The position numbers and the translations under genes were made by a program. Under the pieces are notes generated by a model. The model saw only the letters and a list, made by a program, of their open reading frames with translations. It was not told where the DNA came from and searched no databases. DNA of 64,000 nt from Ophiosphaerella korrae (taxonomy: Eukaryota; Ascomycota; Dothideomycetes; Pleosporales; Phaeosphaeriaceae), in the NCBI GenBank assembly GCA_028456385.1, contig JALNQF010000128.1, positions 1 to 64,000 of the forward strand. Reading direction: 5' to 3'. Shown in pieces: positions 37,350-47,997 of this stretch; within the stretch, counting starts at the first letter, position 1, and each line of letters starts with the position of its first letter.

Positions 37350-38385
37350 ATGCCACCTCGTGTTCCAAGTGTTCCATATGTTGCTGGTTCAAAGTTCATC
37401 GCAAAGAAACATGAGCCGCCGATGCTAGATGAGATGGGCTATAACTCAGTGTGACGGAAGACTCCATACGTCAATGAAGATATTTCCCAATTGCAGTGGT
37501 GTCTAACACATTTCCCAGCTCCTGGTATCACACATTCCGAACATACACGACATATCAAATTTGCTGAACCGATTCAATTTGGCGAGAGCTGTGGTGCTCC
37601 AGTTATTTTGACAAGCGACAATCTTGTTGCCAAGATATACGATCCCCTCTACGTCAAAAATTCTTTCTGGTATGACGAAGAATATGGATATGATGTACCC
37701 GGTATAGATAAGGGACAAATTATAGATGTTGTAGATATAGCCGACAAAGAATACATAACTGAAGTAGCAGCTTATTCGAATTTTAGCGGCACGTCAGTCA
37801 AGGAAGCCTATACCAGAGTACCATGGATCTTAGACATTAGATGTACCTGTCATCGTAGATGGAAATGAAAATATCCGGCAAGTGCGGATGATATTCATGG
37901 AGCATGTATCTGGTGTAACGATGTGCGATCTCGATCCGGAGTCTCTTACTAGCGGGGAAAGAGAAACGGTCATGATGAAGCTTTTTGAAGCAGAAATCGA
38001 CCTTCTTTTTCAAGGCATGCAGCATCGGGATCTCATGCCACGAAATATCATTTTAACCCCGAAAGACATGTCGGCGCAATTATATGATATGCAGATGCGT
38101 GTCTGTATCATAGGTCTTGCCTTCACTAAGCTTGGGCAGGCAACTCCACGCTTTTTCCAAAATCCGCTATGTTATTCATGGGGAGATTGCAGATCCTGGT
38201 TCGGTTTGAGTTGGTTTCCTTCAGAAAAAGAGGCGAAGGACTGGATGTGGAAAACATGGGGCGACGGAGGAAAGGAAAAAAATTATGTGCCAGTGGATAG
38301 GAATCCAAATGATTTGTATAAACATCCGTGGAGGGTAGTCTTGGCGAAGGGGGAGTGGAAGACAAAAGGAGGAAATATAGAGTAG
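37350..38385 (+). pseudogene. Second kinase-like gene, one stop and one frameshift
   Basis: From MPPRVPSVPYVAG the frame is open to a TGA at 37,452-37,454, then continues in the same frame to 37,868, then needs a single-base shift near 37,840 to reach 37,882-38,385. Segments match the neighbour at 34,021-35,234: a KHEPPMLDEMGY block (EHEPPEPFG there), NLVAKIYDPLYV, and QHRDLMPRN (His codon at 38,023). The position of the Mg-binding Asp reads IIGLAF, so even the repaired frame would lack the DFG-type Asp. The C-terminus has WLW/WMW-WGD type motifs and YKHPW. It is a decayed paralogue of unknown role. Confidence 0.72.
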
Positions 38386-39450
38386 TGCAACGAGGATAGG
38401 TGAGGTACTCAAATAACCCTAGTCCTGAGTGTGGGATGTAGATCTTTACAAGAGAGGATGGAGGATTATATTTATATCGGCATAAGACGAATCGCTGCCC
38501 CCTTTGGAACAATCCACATCCTCCATTATATACTAGGCGATATACTTAATGCAGTAGAACCGCACATAATCGGGGGATATTAGATCAGTTTTGTGGCTCT
38601 ATAGGGGGCTCCGAGTAAGATCGGATAGGGCAGATAGACACCAACACCAACTCGTCAAGTAGCTACTCAATGGCATATTTTCAACCCATCTCACCGACTG
38701 CGGGTCGGCACCTATTTCTACTCCTGCGTGTATCCTAGTATGCCACAATACTTAACTTCAATCGTCTCGGTGCATGACGGGCTCAAATGACTAGCTTTGT
38801 AAAAACATACCACCGCAATGTGGGGAGAAAACTTCAGGGAGAAAATATAAGGTCAGTATGAAGAATTATTACTAAAATTGATATGATAAATGATTATTAT
38901 ATACTGTCTATTACTACGTCGCAAGATTTGCTGTGACGAGAAAACCAATAGGACGCAGACTGTGCAGTGACAAAATTTCTCTAAACATTTACCTTTTTTT
39001 ATTCTCTAACTTAGGTTTATATACTAAAAGCGTATCCCCGTAATGTTAGCCATCGCGACCCGGCAATATATCATCTATCCTTCTCGTCGGCATCGCGGTC
39101 TAGATCACAGGGGTCCTGTTTTGTAGCAGAACAGTACACCTCTATGGTAGCTCCAACACTAAGCCTTGGTCACTCCTCAAGTCTTATTATGTACGATATC
39201 CGTCTACCAGGGCCTCAAGACCACGCTGGCAGGTCATTTATCGCCCTGTTGCACCAGAAGGAAAATGATTCATGCGAGGCCGCCACTCTGATTGGTACTT
39301 TCTTTTTAAGCGAAGCAACCTGGTTTCTGTCCCGGAAAATATTCGGCTAAATCGATAGCGCGAGGCTAACAACTTGCCTATAAGTTTTGGCTACAGTTAT
39401 GTTTACGTTATAATCATCATATTTGGATTTCTTTACATCAAGCAACAACA
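38386..39450. other. Spacer without a supported gene
   Basis: The composition is moderately AT-rich with short frames only. No domain or repeat could be recognised. Confidence 0.5.
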
Positions 39451-39555
39451 GCTTCCTTGGTGTAGTTGGTTATCACGTGGGTCTCATATTCCGTATATGA
39501 TCTAGCACTGTCTAGAGTAATCCCAAGGCCGCCAGTTCGAGTCTGGCAGGGAGCA
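39451..39555 (+). tRNA. Intron-containing tRNA-like gene, anticodon possibly CAU
   Basis: A 7-bp acceptor stem (GCTTCCT with AGGGAGC, discriminator A), a D-arm GTG..CAC with the TAGTTGG loop, and a 5-bp T-stem GCCAG/CTGGC with loop TTCGAGT are all present. The A- and B-box promoter sequences overlap these. The anticodon arm reads TGGGT-CTCATA, followed by about 31 bases of presumed intron and ATCCCA, placing CAT at positions 34-36 (Met). One pair at the base of the anticodon loop (31-39) is T-T, so it could be a degraded copy or the intron placement could be off. Confidence 0.6.
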
Positions 39556-40889
39556 GCAAATTTTCTTTTTGGCCCCCGGCTGGCTTTCCTCTATATTGTA
39601 GTAGAAATATGAAATACCATGTCCAGTCTTCCTCAACAGACAAACTCTCTAAGGTCTTAAAATTGGAATAATCTGATCTTTTTGCTTGTCGAGCGATAGA
39701 TAACCAGTGTACATGTATGATGGCGTCTCTACGCTGCTACATTTTTCTTGAGAAAGTCGTAATTCCAATTGTCAAAATCAACCCGTCGCACCATCGCGCC
39801 CAGGTCCTATGTACATGTAAAATAAAGAGCCGACATGCCAGGTAATGAACCAACAGTTGGAGCGACGCATGGGACCAGGCTATCTCTTCTCATAGATAAT
39901 ATGTATTAGGATAATACTTTGCCCCAGCTGAGTACGGTGGCTATTTTTCAAAGAAATCCTTGTTGGCCCAGAAAGCTTGGCCAGGCTGACCATCTCTCCA
40001 AGCCTAAATGATGTGCCGCTTCCGGTAGACTTCGAATCGCGCTCAGCAAGCTTGGGGCTGGTGGAGTTGTGAATAATCTACTACATCACATTCCCCAACA
40101 AGTCGAAGAAATCTTAGGGAGGCCAGATGTTACAGCCAATAATCTTCTAGAGCTCCTCCGCCATAATGACAAGCTTAGCGGATAGATCGTGTATACTGGT
40201 ATTGTTACAGATAATGAAAGTCACACGCTGGTGTAATACGTTGGTTCTGTCATAGGTCAAGGGGTCAAGGGGGGGATTTAAAGATAGTTTGTTACAAGAC
40301 CTGGTCGCACAATGAACTTGGCGCTATTGCTTCTGGATTCTGTCCTCTGAGCTCTACATTCTAGCTACTCCTGGCCGAAGGAGTCATTAAGGTACTCCCG
40401 GGTTCTCTTAGTTACGGAGGCCAAATAAAGCAATTTACCCTAGCAATGCTCAACAAGTATGAAGCATGGTCGTGAAACTATACCAAGCGTAGGAAAATTC
40501 TCCAATATTGAGTCTCTTAGTCACTCGTAGCCTTTGCGACAAGGTTTTCGCAGATGTGACCAGCTTCCTACTACCTGTCCTCATCGTGGACTAAAGTCTC
40601 TCAAAAATTCAATATAGTTACGAAAAGAGGCAAAGGGAGCACGGGGGATGAGCTGGAAGCAGATTTGAATTTGAATGCCATCAGGAATTAATCGACTGCG
40701 ACATCAAAGAAAACGCTCCTTTCAGGTAATAGCCTTGCCCTATCTAAACAAGTTGTTACCCTTGACGCCAACACACAACGTTTTTGAATAATATCCGAAA
40801 ATTTTCCATCGTCCTATCATGCAAATTGATATTCCAAGAGAATACCCAAATGCGCAATTATGGTCCCAATTGAGCCGATTGCGTGACGC
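39556..40889. other. Spacer with decayed coding traces
   Basis: There is no open gene. Around 40,060-40,260 the plus strand reads GVVNNLLHHIPQQVEEILGRP, a stop, then IVYTGIVTDNESHTLV, a stop, and YVGSVIGQGVKGG, reminiscent of the YVGS strand of fungal GIY-YIG-like proteins. Around 40,370-40,470 it reads LLAEGVIKVLPGSLSYGG. These look like fragments of an old gene. Confidence 0.35.
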
Positions 40890-42000
40890 TTACATTTTGC
40901 TGAACCATTCTAATGTCAACTCTTCAACATCGGGTTCACCCGCAGCATCGCATGCGGCAATGGGGAATCCTAGAAGAAACTTCCGAATGTGCTGACGGTT
41001 CACAACAGTTACCTTAGCCGTATCGAAGATGATGTCATCGTTGAATACGATTAAGATGGGGTGTTCATAAGCGCAGAGCGCAACATATTTACATCCCGTC
41101 TCTACAAAATACGCGGCTGCCTGCTTGAGAAATTGTATGGCATTATTTCCTCGTAGCAATTTTTCAGAAAAAGCAGATGCCTTCATCATGTCTGGCCCAT
41201 CTTCTATCTCCCATGGCTCGAGAAGAGCCTCCTAGAACTCATGGTCATGAATATAATAGCACCACCTTTATTCCACAATCACGATTGTATTCCGGTTAAA
41301 ATTTTTCTTGATAGAAAAATCGTCTCGAAGATTGCTTTCCATGTGAATTTCGGAAAGTCATGTAAAGCTATTGCCGTATATGTTAGGCTACGGGCCGCTG
41401 TAGGCCATAGCTGCGCAAATGCGCAAGCCGGTAGAGGCCCGGAGAGTCTTTGGACAATATATACTGTTCTACTCCAGTAATCAATGTTGTCGATTATTCG
41501 AACCTTTTTGGTTGTTTGTCGTAGTGGAGTAGAGCTGCCTTTTAACAGTATATGCTCCCGATCGCTATCAGTAATGGGTATATGATATAATATCCCGCCA
41601 TGGCGACTGCATCCTCTTCTTTTTCTAAAACACCAGAAATTTCTAGAGGAATAGGAGCACGAAGACGATAATTGCTAAGTGCTTGAGGTGTGTTTAGTGC
41701 TCTTTCCGCAATTTGTGGCCAATTTGTATAATCTTTGATCAACACTGGCAGTATTTCTTGCTATTGGGCAAATAAAGAAGAGGTTCCAGCCTTCGTATTC
41801 ATCAATTTTTGTTGTAGGTTCTCAGGCATGCTGAATGCTACGTGCAGAACATCGAAAGACCGAAGTACAGATAGTAACTCCATGTTTAAGGGTTTCAAGT
41901 CTAAAGTGTATTGTAGAGATACAGATAACCGAAAAAGTTGCGCAAGGGAAAGGATTTTAGATTGAATGTAGCCAGAGCAAATCAAGAGCCGTACTTAGGC
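40890..42000 (-). pseudogene. Decayed gene of unknown family
   Basis: Three protein-like blocks follow each other on the minus strand. The first (41,985-41,764) includes NMELLSVLRSFDVLHVAF. An in-frame TAG at 41,761-41,763 sits where CAG is likely, and the same frame continues as QEILPVLIKDYTNWPQIAERAL and an LRAPIPLEISGVLEKEEDAV block to 41,542. A shifted block (about 41,225-40,890) reads EPWEIEDGPDMMKASAF, then YFVETGCKYVALCAYEHPILIVF and ends EWFSKM. The last block resembles the part of fungal repeat-rich gene families that precedes a kinase-like or nuclease-like domain, but I cannot name it. At least one stop and one frameshift make it non-functional. Confidence 0.5.
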
Positions 42001-43373
42001 ATTGTGCACACATTGTTGATACTGCCACCATTGCAATTTCCATTGTGAAAGCATTTGTTGGTCAACGCTTTCCAAATTAAAACAAAACATCAATTTCCAT
42101 GATGGACTGTGGTAGTTGCCAAATATATCTGATTTTGTGGTAAATATCTCATACATGTATAAGAAATCGAACAAGCAAATGTTATTTCCTTAATATGTTT
42201 GGAATACATCACAGATAAGGCTACAACCTTCCCTCTCTAAGGAGGAAGGTTGCAAATTTTTCCATATCTCTCCCACCTGCTACTAAACGATACGCGGCTC
42301 ACAGACCGGACGAACATAACCCCCCACCTGCCAACTAAGTGCTCCCCCCCCCTTCCCTAAGGGAATAAGGAAGCAAACTCAAAAAGAAAGAAAAGGGCGT
42401 AAGTCTGTCCGTATATAGTGCCCCGATTCCTTGTGTAGTTAGCAATATTCAAAAAAAAGAGATACCAACCATGCTTCATATCTCCTTTTGTTGCGTCCCT
42501 TCTCTACATTTTCACGGAAATTCAAGAGCGAAGTCACCAGTATTGACAATCTGCATCCGTCGCGCATCTAGTCGCGAAATATCTCCCTCTAAGTACGCAC
42601 GGCCACTATATTTATTTATAGATTCTCAACACCCGTAATCTATCGTAAGATTGTGAGATCGATTATACAGCTAACTCAACAATATTAAAGTTTTACTCCC
42701 AAGTAACTTGCAAGTAACCAAATACTTCCCAACTTTTATACTTGCTTGACTTGTACTCGGCTTGCCAAGTAAAACAAGCAAGTACTTGTAAGTTGTTTGC
42801 TTACTGACCCGTCTGATCGGCGGAAGGACAGTACAGGAACGGGCTTACGGCCAGCATTCAGCAGGAAACCTTTCTTACGAGCGAGAGTCACCACTGTAAA
42901 TATCTATAGCTTAACTTTCCAATATGCCCTACGGAAGACGCTGAGGCCGGGGCGAATAGCACCCTGTCCCGGGACGATAATTAATACTAACCAACTAACC
43001 AAGAGTTATTCCATAGAGCCGTTGCTCGCTCCAGGCTATGTGGCCAGCCTAGAGGGGCATGCTAGTCGGTTCACGGCCAAAAATGGTCTTGGAATCATCC
43101 ATCACTCTTGCTGCAGAATCAAAGTCTTGCGGAAGTAAATGTACTCTTCCATTCGAAAGCTATATATGCCAAAAATACGTTTTCTTAATGACCGGACTAG
43201 CAAAGGGGTGTTACATATTTAGGAAGCACAGGGCAGGCAAGATGTATTTAGTAGTTTCAAGCAGATATTTTGAATAGCCTTGAATGACTTGTTGATATCC
43301 TGCCACCCATGCCTATGCTAGATAGGTAAATAAATGCACCAAGAAACCAAGGTCCTCGAATCCATGAGCCCCA
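42001..43373. other. Spacer with hairpin and CAAGTA-rich segment
   Basis: No gene found. It holds a 9-bp perfect hairpin (42,224-42,252) and a segment full of CAAGTA/TACTTG words (42,700-42,800). Confidence 0.5.
42224..42252. repeat. Perfect 9-bp inverted repeat
   Basis: CAACCTTCC and GGAAGGTTG are separated by 11 bases and would form a stable hairpin in RNA. No flanking gene explains it as a terminator. Confidence 0.7.
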
Positions 43374-43954
43374 TCACTTAGGCACAAACTTCACTTCAAA
43401 CACTGTATTTTTCAACGTCGAGCCATCTCCAACTATTATATTGCCAATTCCATACCCCTTACCAGTATGGCAACCATCCGGATCCCACTTCCCGAGCATA
43501 TACGAAAAATACCCATAGCAATCTTGCCTCGTCCAGAAGACGCTAGGGGAAAGGAGTGGCTGTGGAGCAGGAGTGACCGAAACTGCAGGATTGAATGAGC
43601 ACGCAAATGAAGTGAATTTAGCCACAGCGAAGGCTTACACTGTATATTCCACCCAGAAATACTGTTTCCCAGGGGTAGTGCCGTGACATCCGCCGGTTGT
43701 ATGCTCTTCAGGAGGCCAGGAAGTAACCAATCGATGGTTGAAATACAGATAGTGCTTTTCGGCTGGCGCTCTGGGTAGGCGCAAGGTAGCATGATTGCCG
43801 CACATGCGTCGTTGATGCTAGCTTGAAGTTGCGGGCCACTGTGGGAATTAATGGTTTTGTCGGAAGTAGTATTACATGATACTTTAGAGCCAGGTATAGG
43901 ATCCCATGCAAGAGACCCTACGAATAAAGCACTGAGAACCAGTTTTGTGTACAT
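43374..43954 (-). CDS. Secreted protein, 174 aa, unknown family
   Basis: Two exons (43,639-43,954 and 43,374-43,582) around a 56-bp intron (GTAAGC..CAG) give 174 aa. Residues 1-16 look like a signal peptide (MYTKLVLSALFVGSLA). The mature protein has an Asn-linked glycosylation site at NTT near residue 28, scattered cysteines, a SISGWNIQF segment at the splice junction, and a C-terminal half with FWTRQDCYGYF, WDPDGC and FEVKFVPK. Without splicing, the first-exon frame would run on into a Ser/Leu-rich nonsense tail, so the intron is well supported. No catalytic motif is visible. It is a candidate secreted or surface protein. Confidence 0.75.
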
Positions 43955-44777
43955 GGTAGTTGTGTCAATCAGGTCAAGCCGTGGCAATGGATTGATGCAC
44001 CAATATTGTAAGGATACTGGATACAAAAGTGAAGCCCAAGTGGATGGGGAGGGCTCACGAATAGGTGGCTTAGCTTCCAGTCTTATGATAAAAAATAGGT
44101 GTGCACCAAGCAAGGGAGCGAGTAGTGAGAAATGAACGTTTGGGTCAACGATGCGATGAGCCACAATCCGTGAGTAGGAATTCATTGACTTTAAAATGCT
44201 GGAGAAATGATTATTGGTTTTCGACAGACCCGCATAACTGTGACTAGCAGTCTCTGTATTCAACCACCATTGGCAGTAGGCCATGTAAAGAATTAGGCCA
44301 AGACTAGCTGTGAAGTCCTTCACATTAGGACCTTGCAACAATCGCGACAAAGAGCGTCACATCCGCTTCGATTAGATAGTAGTTATATCGCATATCATGT
44401 TCCCATGTGCAGATTGATCACCAACCGCCCGTTAGTGGAGATGATGTGAGGGTGCGACCATCGTGCCGCATGTTTCAACCGAAGATGAGCGCGGAATGCA
44501 ATGCTGTGATAGGCAGAAAATGGGAGTGGAGACTCGTTTCGAAACATTTCCTCTCCCGAATGCATAAATGGTCACCCTGGCAATGGCCAAGAATTTACGC
44601 GAAGGTTTCGAGACGAATACTTGGAATATGGGGTAATCATCTGGACTTGACTTTGGCTAAGTAACATTTTGAAGTATATCCTGTGGTCTGACTGTTGCCA
44701 GCATTTCATTCTGATTTTTTTTTCTACGATACCACCCACCTTCCACATTATTATTATGATTTCCCTATCCCATTTAC
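43955..44777. other. Spacer without a supported gene
   Basis: It contains the upstream region of the 174-aa secreted-protein gene and the 3' flank of the Zn2Cys6 gene. Nothing else seen. Confidence 0.5.
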
Positions 44778-46320
44778 TCATAGAGTAATACCCTTGATTG
44801 CCCAAAGGCCTGTTAAATCGATGGTAAAAGCCTCAGCTACAGCAAAACCTCGATTTCTCGTGGTATTCAAAAGCTTCAAGATAGTGTTCCTTGAACACAC
44901 ATCATTCGCTCTTGCTCCTGCCACTCGCAGGGGGAAAAACAGCAAGACCCCAGAAACACCTTTTACTAAAAGTTCTTGGCTTATGTGAAGAATATTGGAT
45001 ACGTGCTGAGTGATTTCATTTTGTTGCAAGATAGGCGCACATGGCGCACTGGTTGAGCTCCAGGGTTTATGGTAGTCGAATGTGCCTGAGAGGTAGATAC
45101 TGATAGCGTTGTAGTAAAGGTAGGCGGTCAAGGTCTCGGCATCAACTGGGTTTTTTGGATCTCTCAAAGCCTCCCATTCAGTTGTTTCTATCCACCACTG
45201 TTGGAGTAAGTCTTGGAGCAGGAGACCCTCGTTGGCTAACGATACACTCTGAGCATATTGTGTGCCTGCCGAACATTGTTCTTCATTTTCACAAAACTTA
45301 AGCACGCGAATGCTTAAGTCTGAAAATTGTGGTAGAATATCGAACAAGGCTTCTTTTGGATGCCACAGGTTCTCACCTCCATTCTCCCAGAGCTGCGCAA
45401 CAGAAGCAATCCATCTTGGTTCATTGAGGAATGTGGGTGAGGTATATATAAGAGAGCGAGCGATTTCAAATATTCTTGTTGTAAGGAAGAATGCCCGCCT
45501 TTGTTGATTGTGAACACCCGGACAGGCTAAGCTTTCAGGATGCTGAAGCCGAAGTAATGTGCACGTCCCATGCAGGAAGTGAGACAGCCAATTGGTTCCA
45601 GTGGAGTCACGCATCAACTAAGCCATACTGATAAGTTCATGTCAAATTTAGAAAGACAATAGGATGTGAATCATACCTCGAAAAGCCCCAGGAGGAATGT
45701 TATCCAAAGGGCAGAAGGGTCTGCCAGAAAAGTATTTGATGCAATACGATCTCTCATACAACGAACAGACCGATCATAAGCTTTTAATGCTTTATACGTG
45801 TCGCACTTTCTGTTCTCTCCGGTGACATTACGATGATCCTGCTGCCTACGATGCAGTGTCGCCACGGCCTGCATGGCGTCCCTCAGCGTCGCTGATGATC
45901 GCGCCATCGTGAGCAGTTCAAAATCTAATGGCAGTTTGTCGCTCATGAGAACGTTCATTGGCAAAAAGGATTTGAAAAAATAAAGAACGTCGAGATCAAT
46001 GTCCTTTAGACCCACAGGCCGAGACACGGTTACGACAGATCCTTCGATCAAGAGAGGCGGATATTTTCTAGGACTAGCCTTGGTACTCAAGCTCTCTCCA
46101 ACAAATATTGGCGTAAATACCGTTGGCTTGGAGGGCATCGTGCATGCGATACCAACTCGCTTACAGTACTCGCATGGGACGCCTTCACGACACTTGACCT
46201 GGTTAGCAAATTCGTGACGTGGAAAACACGAGACCCTACCTTAATTCTACGTTTGACACAGGCATCGCAACGCGTTCTCCGGGCTTTGCGCCCATCGCGA
46301 GGCCCTATAATCGAAGTCAT
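44778..46320 (-). CDS. Zn2Cys6 transcription factor
   Basis: Exons 46,240-46,320, 45,677-46,192 and 44,778-45,617 give 478 aa; introns are 47 and 59 bp. Joining exons 1 and 2 yields a canonical binuclear cluster, CDAC-VKRRIK-C-REGVP-CEYC-KRVGIA-C (CX2CX6CX5CX2CX6C), directly preceded by the basic GRKARRTR. These fungal factors bind CGG-type sites. The rest lacks an obvious full middle-homology region but has an acidic/hydrophobic core and the C-terminal block common in short fungal Zn2Cys6 proteins (LFFPLRVAGARA, then NRGFAVAEAFTIDLTGLW). The start at MTSIIGP is the first ATG in the exon. It diverges from a secreted hydrolase gene 537 bp away. Confidence 0.87.
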
Positions 46321-46857
46321 GTCCCCGGAACAAGATGATCCGCATGAAAGCCTCAATGGCTTACGCGGAGGCGAATCGTCAGCCAAATTTTTCAAAATGC
46401 GTGGAAAGTTTCAAATGGAACTCTACAAAAAAGGACGAGAGTAGGCGCTTTCGGGAAGTGATATAGCGCGCTGGTGGTTTTCAGGGACAATGCATATCTA
46501 GGTGCGCTTGACTCTAATAGGCAACGAAAGGGCGCGCTTAAGCCATATCGAGTTAAGACTAAGGCTCTACGGAAGCTTGGATGGAAATTTCTACTATGAT
46601 ACGAAAGCTCCGCATAGGCCTTCGTCTTATTCCTGCTGCGGATCAAGCAATGACGGCTCATGTAGCCTAGCTCTACCTGTTCCCTTCTGGGACATGAAAG
46701 TGCGGGCGGGGAAAGGCCATACACGCACTGCCCCCATTGCACTACATAAAGACTCGTGACTGAGCATATAATAGTTTTGAATATACTACCACAAGAAATC
46801 TCATCTTCATATTAGTCTTCTCTCGTTTTCACCGCGTTTAGTTCTATCACAGCATCC
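46321..46857. promoter_or_regulatory. Shared promoter, Zn2Cys6 factor / secreted hydrolase
   Basis: The 537 bp between divergent start codons must serve both genes. A CATATAATA box lies at 46,765-46,773, about 85 bp before the hydrolase start. I did not identify paired CGG sites with confidence. Confidence 0.5.
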
Positions 46858-47997
46858 ATGGCAGTCCGAGCTTCCCAATTGATCGCCGCTCTTGCAGTTT
46901 GGCCAGTCTTTGCCACATCCACAGTAGTTCCAGTCGTTGGAACCAAGCGCTATGATGTAGCAATTAAATCCGCCTTATTGACCGATACCGATCGCCTTGA
47001 TCCATTCGCGAACGATGGTCGACCTCGTTCAGTTATGGTCTCCAGCTACGGCCCTGTCGCCTTGTGCCAAAACAAGCAAGTCGAGCCATACATGCCATCA
47101 AAAACAGCGGCCTTCCAAGACGAAAAGTTCAGCGTCTATGGTCTTCCCAACGGAACTTTTCCGTCCCTGCAAGTAGAGAGCTGCAAAGACAGTGTGAGCA
47201 ACGAAGGCTGTTACTCTGGTTCTCCACCGCTTGTAGTTTTCTCTGGCGCTTTGGCAACATCTCGGCTGCTGTATACCAACCTCCTCCAAAGTGTTGCTGC
47301 GGCTGGATATTTGGTCGTGTCGGTAGATCATCCATATGATACCGATTTCGTTGAGTTTCCCAATGGCACGGTTATCACAGGCGTCAATATCGACAGCGAC
47401 GCCGACATTGAACGAACTCTCACTACGCGCGCCGAAGACCTCGTTTTTGTACGGGGACAGATGTCGAATGCTACCATCACAGATATTCTCTTTCCCGGGC
47501 AACTGCGAGGACACTCGGTCTCAAATACTGCGTTCATTGGCCATTCTTTGGGTGGAGCTGCTGCTGCCGCGGCTATGTTGCATGATCCCGCTGTTGAAGC
47601 TGGACTGAATATTGACGGCAGCATGTTTGGAGAAGTCCTAACGGCTGGCCTTGGTCGTCCTTTCATGCTGATTGGGCATGAGAACAAGACGCAAGAGACA
47701 GATCCATCATGGAAAGCAGTCTGGCCGCAACTCAAGGGGTGGAAGGCTGAGCTTGAGGTTCAGGGTGCAGCACATTACAGTTTCTCCGATCTGCCTATCA
47801 TCGCAGCAGTCTTAGGCTTCCAAAGCATGTTGCCGGCGCAGGTTGGAGAAGTCTTGGGTACCGTGGAGGGTAATCGCATGTCCAACATCACCGCAACCTT
47901 TACTACTGCCTTTTTGAATGTGGTTTTCAAGTCTGGGTCGGAGGATATACTGTTGCGTGGTGATGCAAGCTTCCCAGAGGTGAAGAAGGTGGCATAA
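46858..47997 (+). CDS. Secreted PAF-acetylhydrolase-like alpha/beta hydrolase
   Basis: This is an intronless 379-aa protein. Residues 1 to about 20 are a signal peptide. The alpha/beta-hydrolase triad is visible: nucleophile Ser230 in GHSLGG, Asp253 in NIDGSMFG, and His306 in GAAHYSFSD. The HYSFSD block and the strand PPLVVFSGALATSRLLYTNL before the active site match the platelet-activating-factor acetylhydrolase / lipase family, which hydrolyses short acyl esters of phospholipids. Several NxT/NxS sites (such as NGT, NAT and NIT) suggest glycosylation. Substrate is uncertain: fungal relatives are usually annotated only as secreted lipases or esterases. It sits next to a divergent Zn2Cys6 factor that may regulate it. 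Confidence 0.85.
   Translation: MAVRASQLIAALAVWPVFATSTVVPVVGTKRYDVAIKSALLTDTDRLDPFANDGRPRSVMVSSYGPVALCQNKQVEPYMPSKTAAFQDEKFSVYGLPNGTFPSLQVESCKDSVSNEGCYSGSPPLVVFSGALATSRLLYTNLLQSVAAAGYLVVSVDHPYDTDFVEFPNGTVITGVNIDSDADIERTLTTRAEDLVFVRGQMSNATITDILFPGQLRGHSVSNTAFIGHSLGGAAAAAAMLHDPAVEAGLNIDGSMFGEVLTAGLGRPFMLIGHENKTQETDPSWKAVWPQLKGWKAELEVQGAAHYSFSDLPIIAAVLGFQSMLPAQVGEVLGTVEGNRMSNITATFTTAFLNVVFKSGSEDILLRGDASFPEVKKVA

Noticed and set aside
42797..43138. 113-codon plus-strand frame
   Set aside because: Mixed composition without a motif, overlapping the CAAGTA-rich spacer; chance frame.
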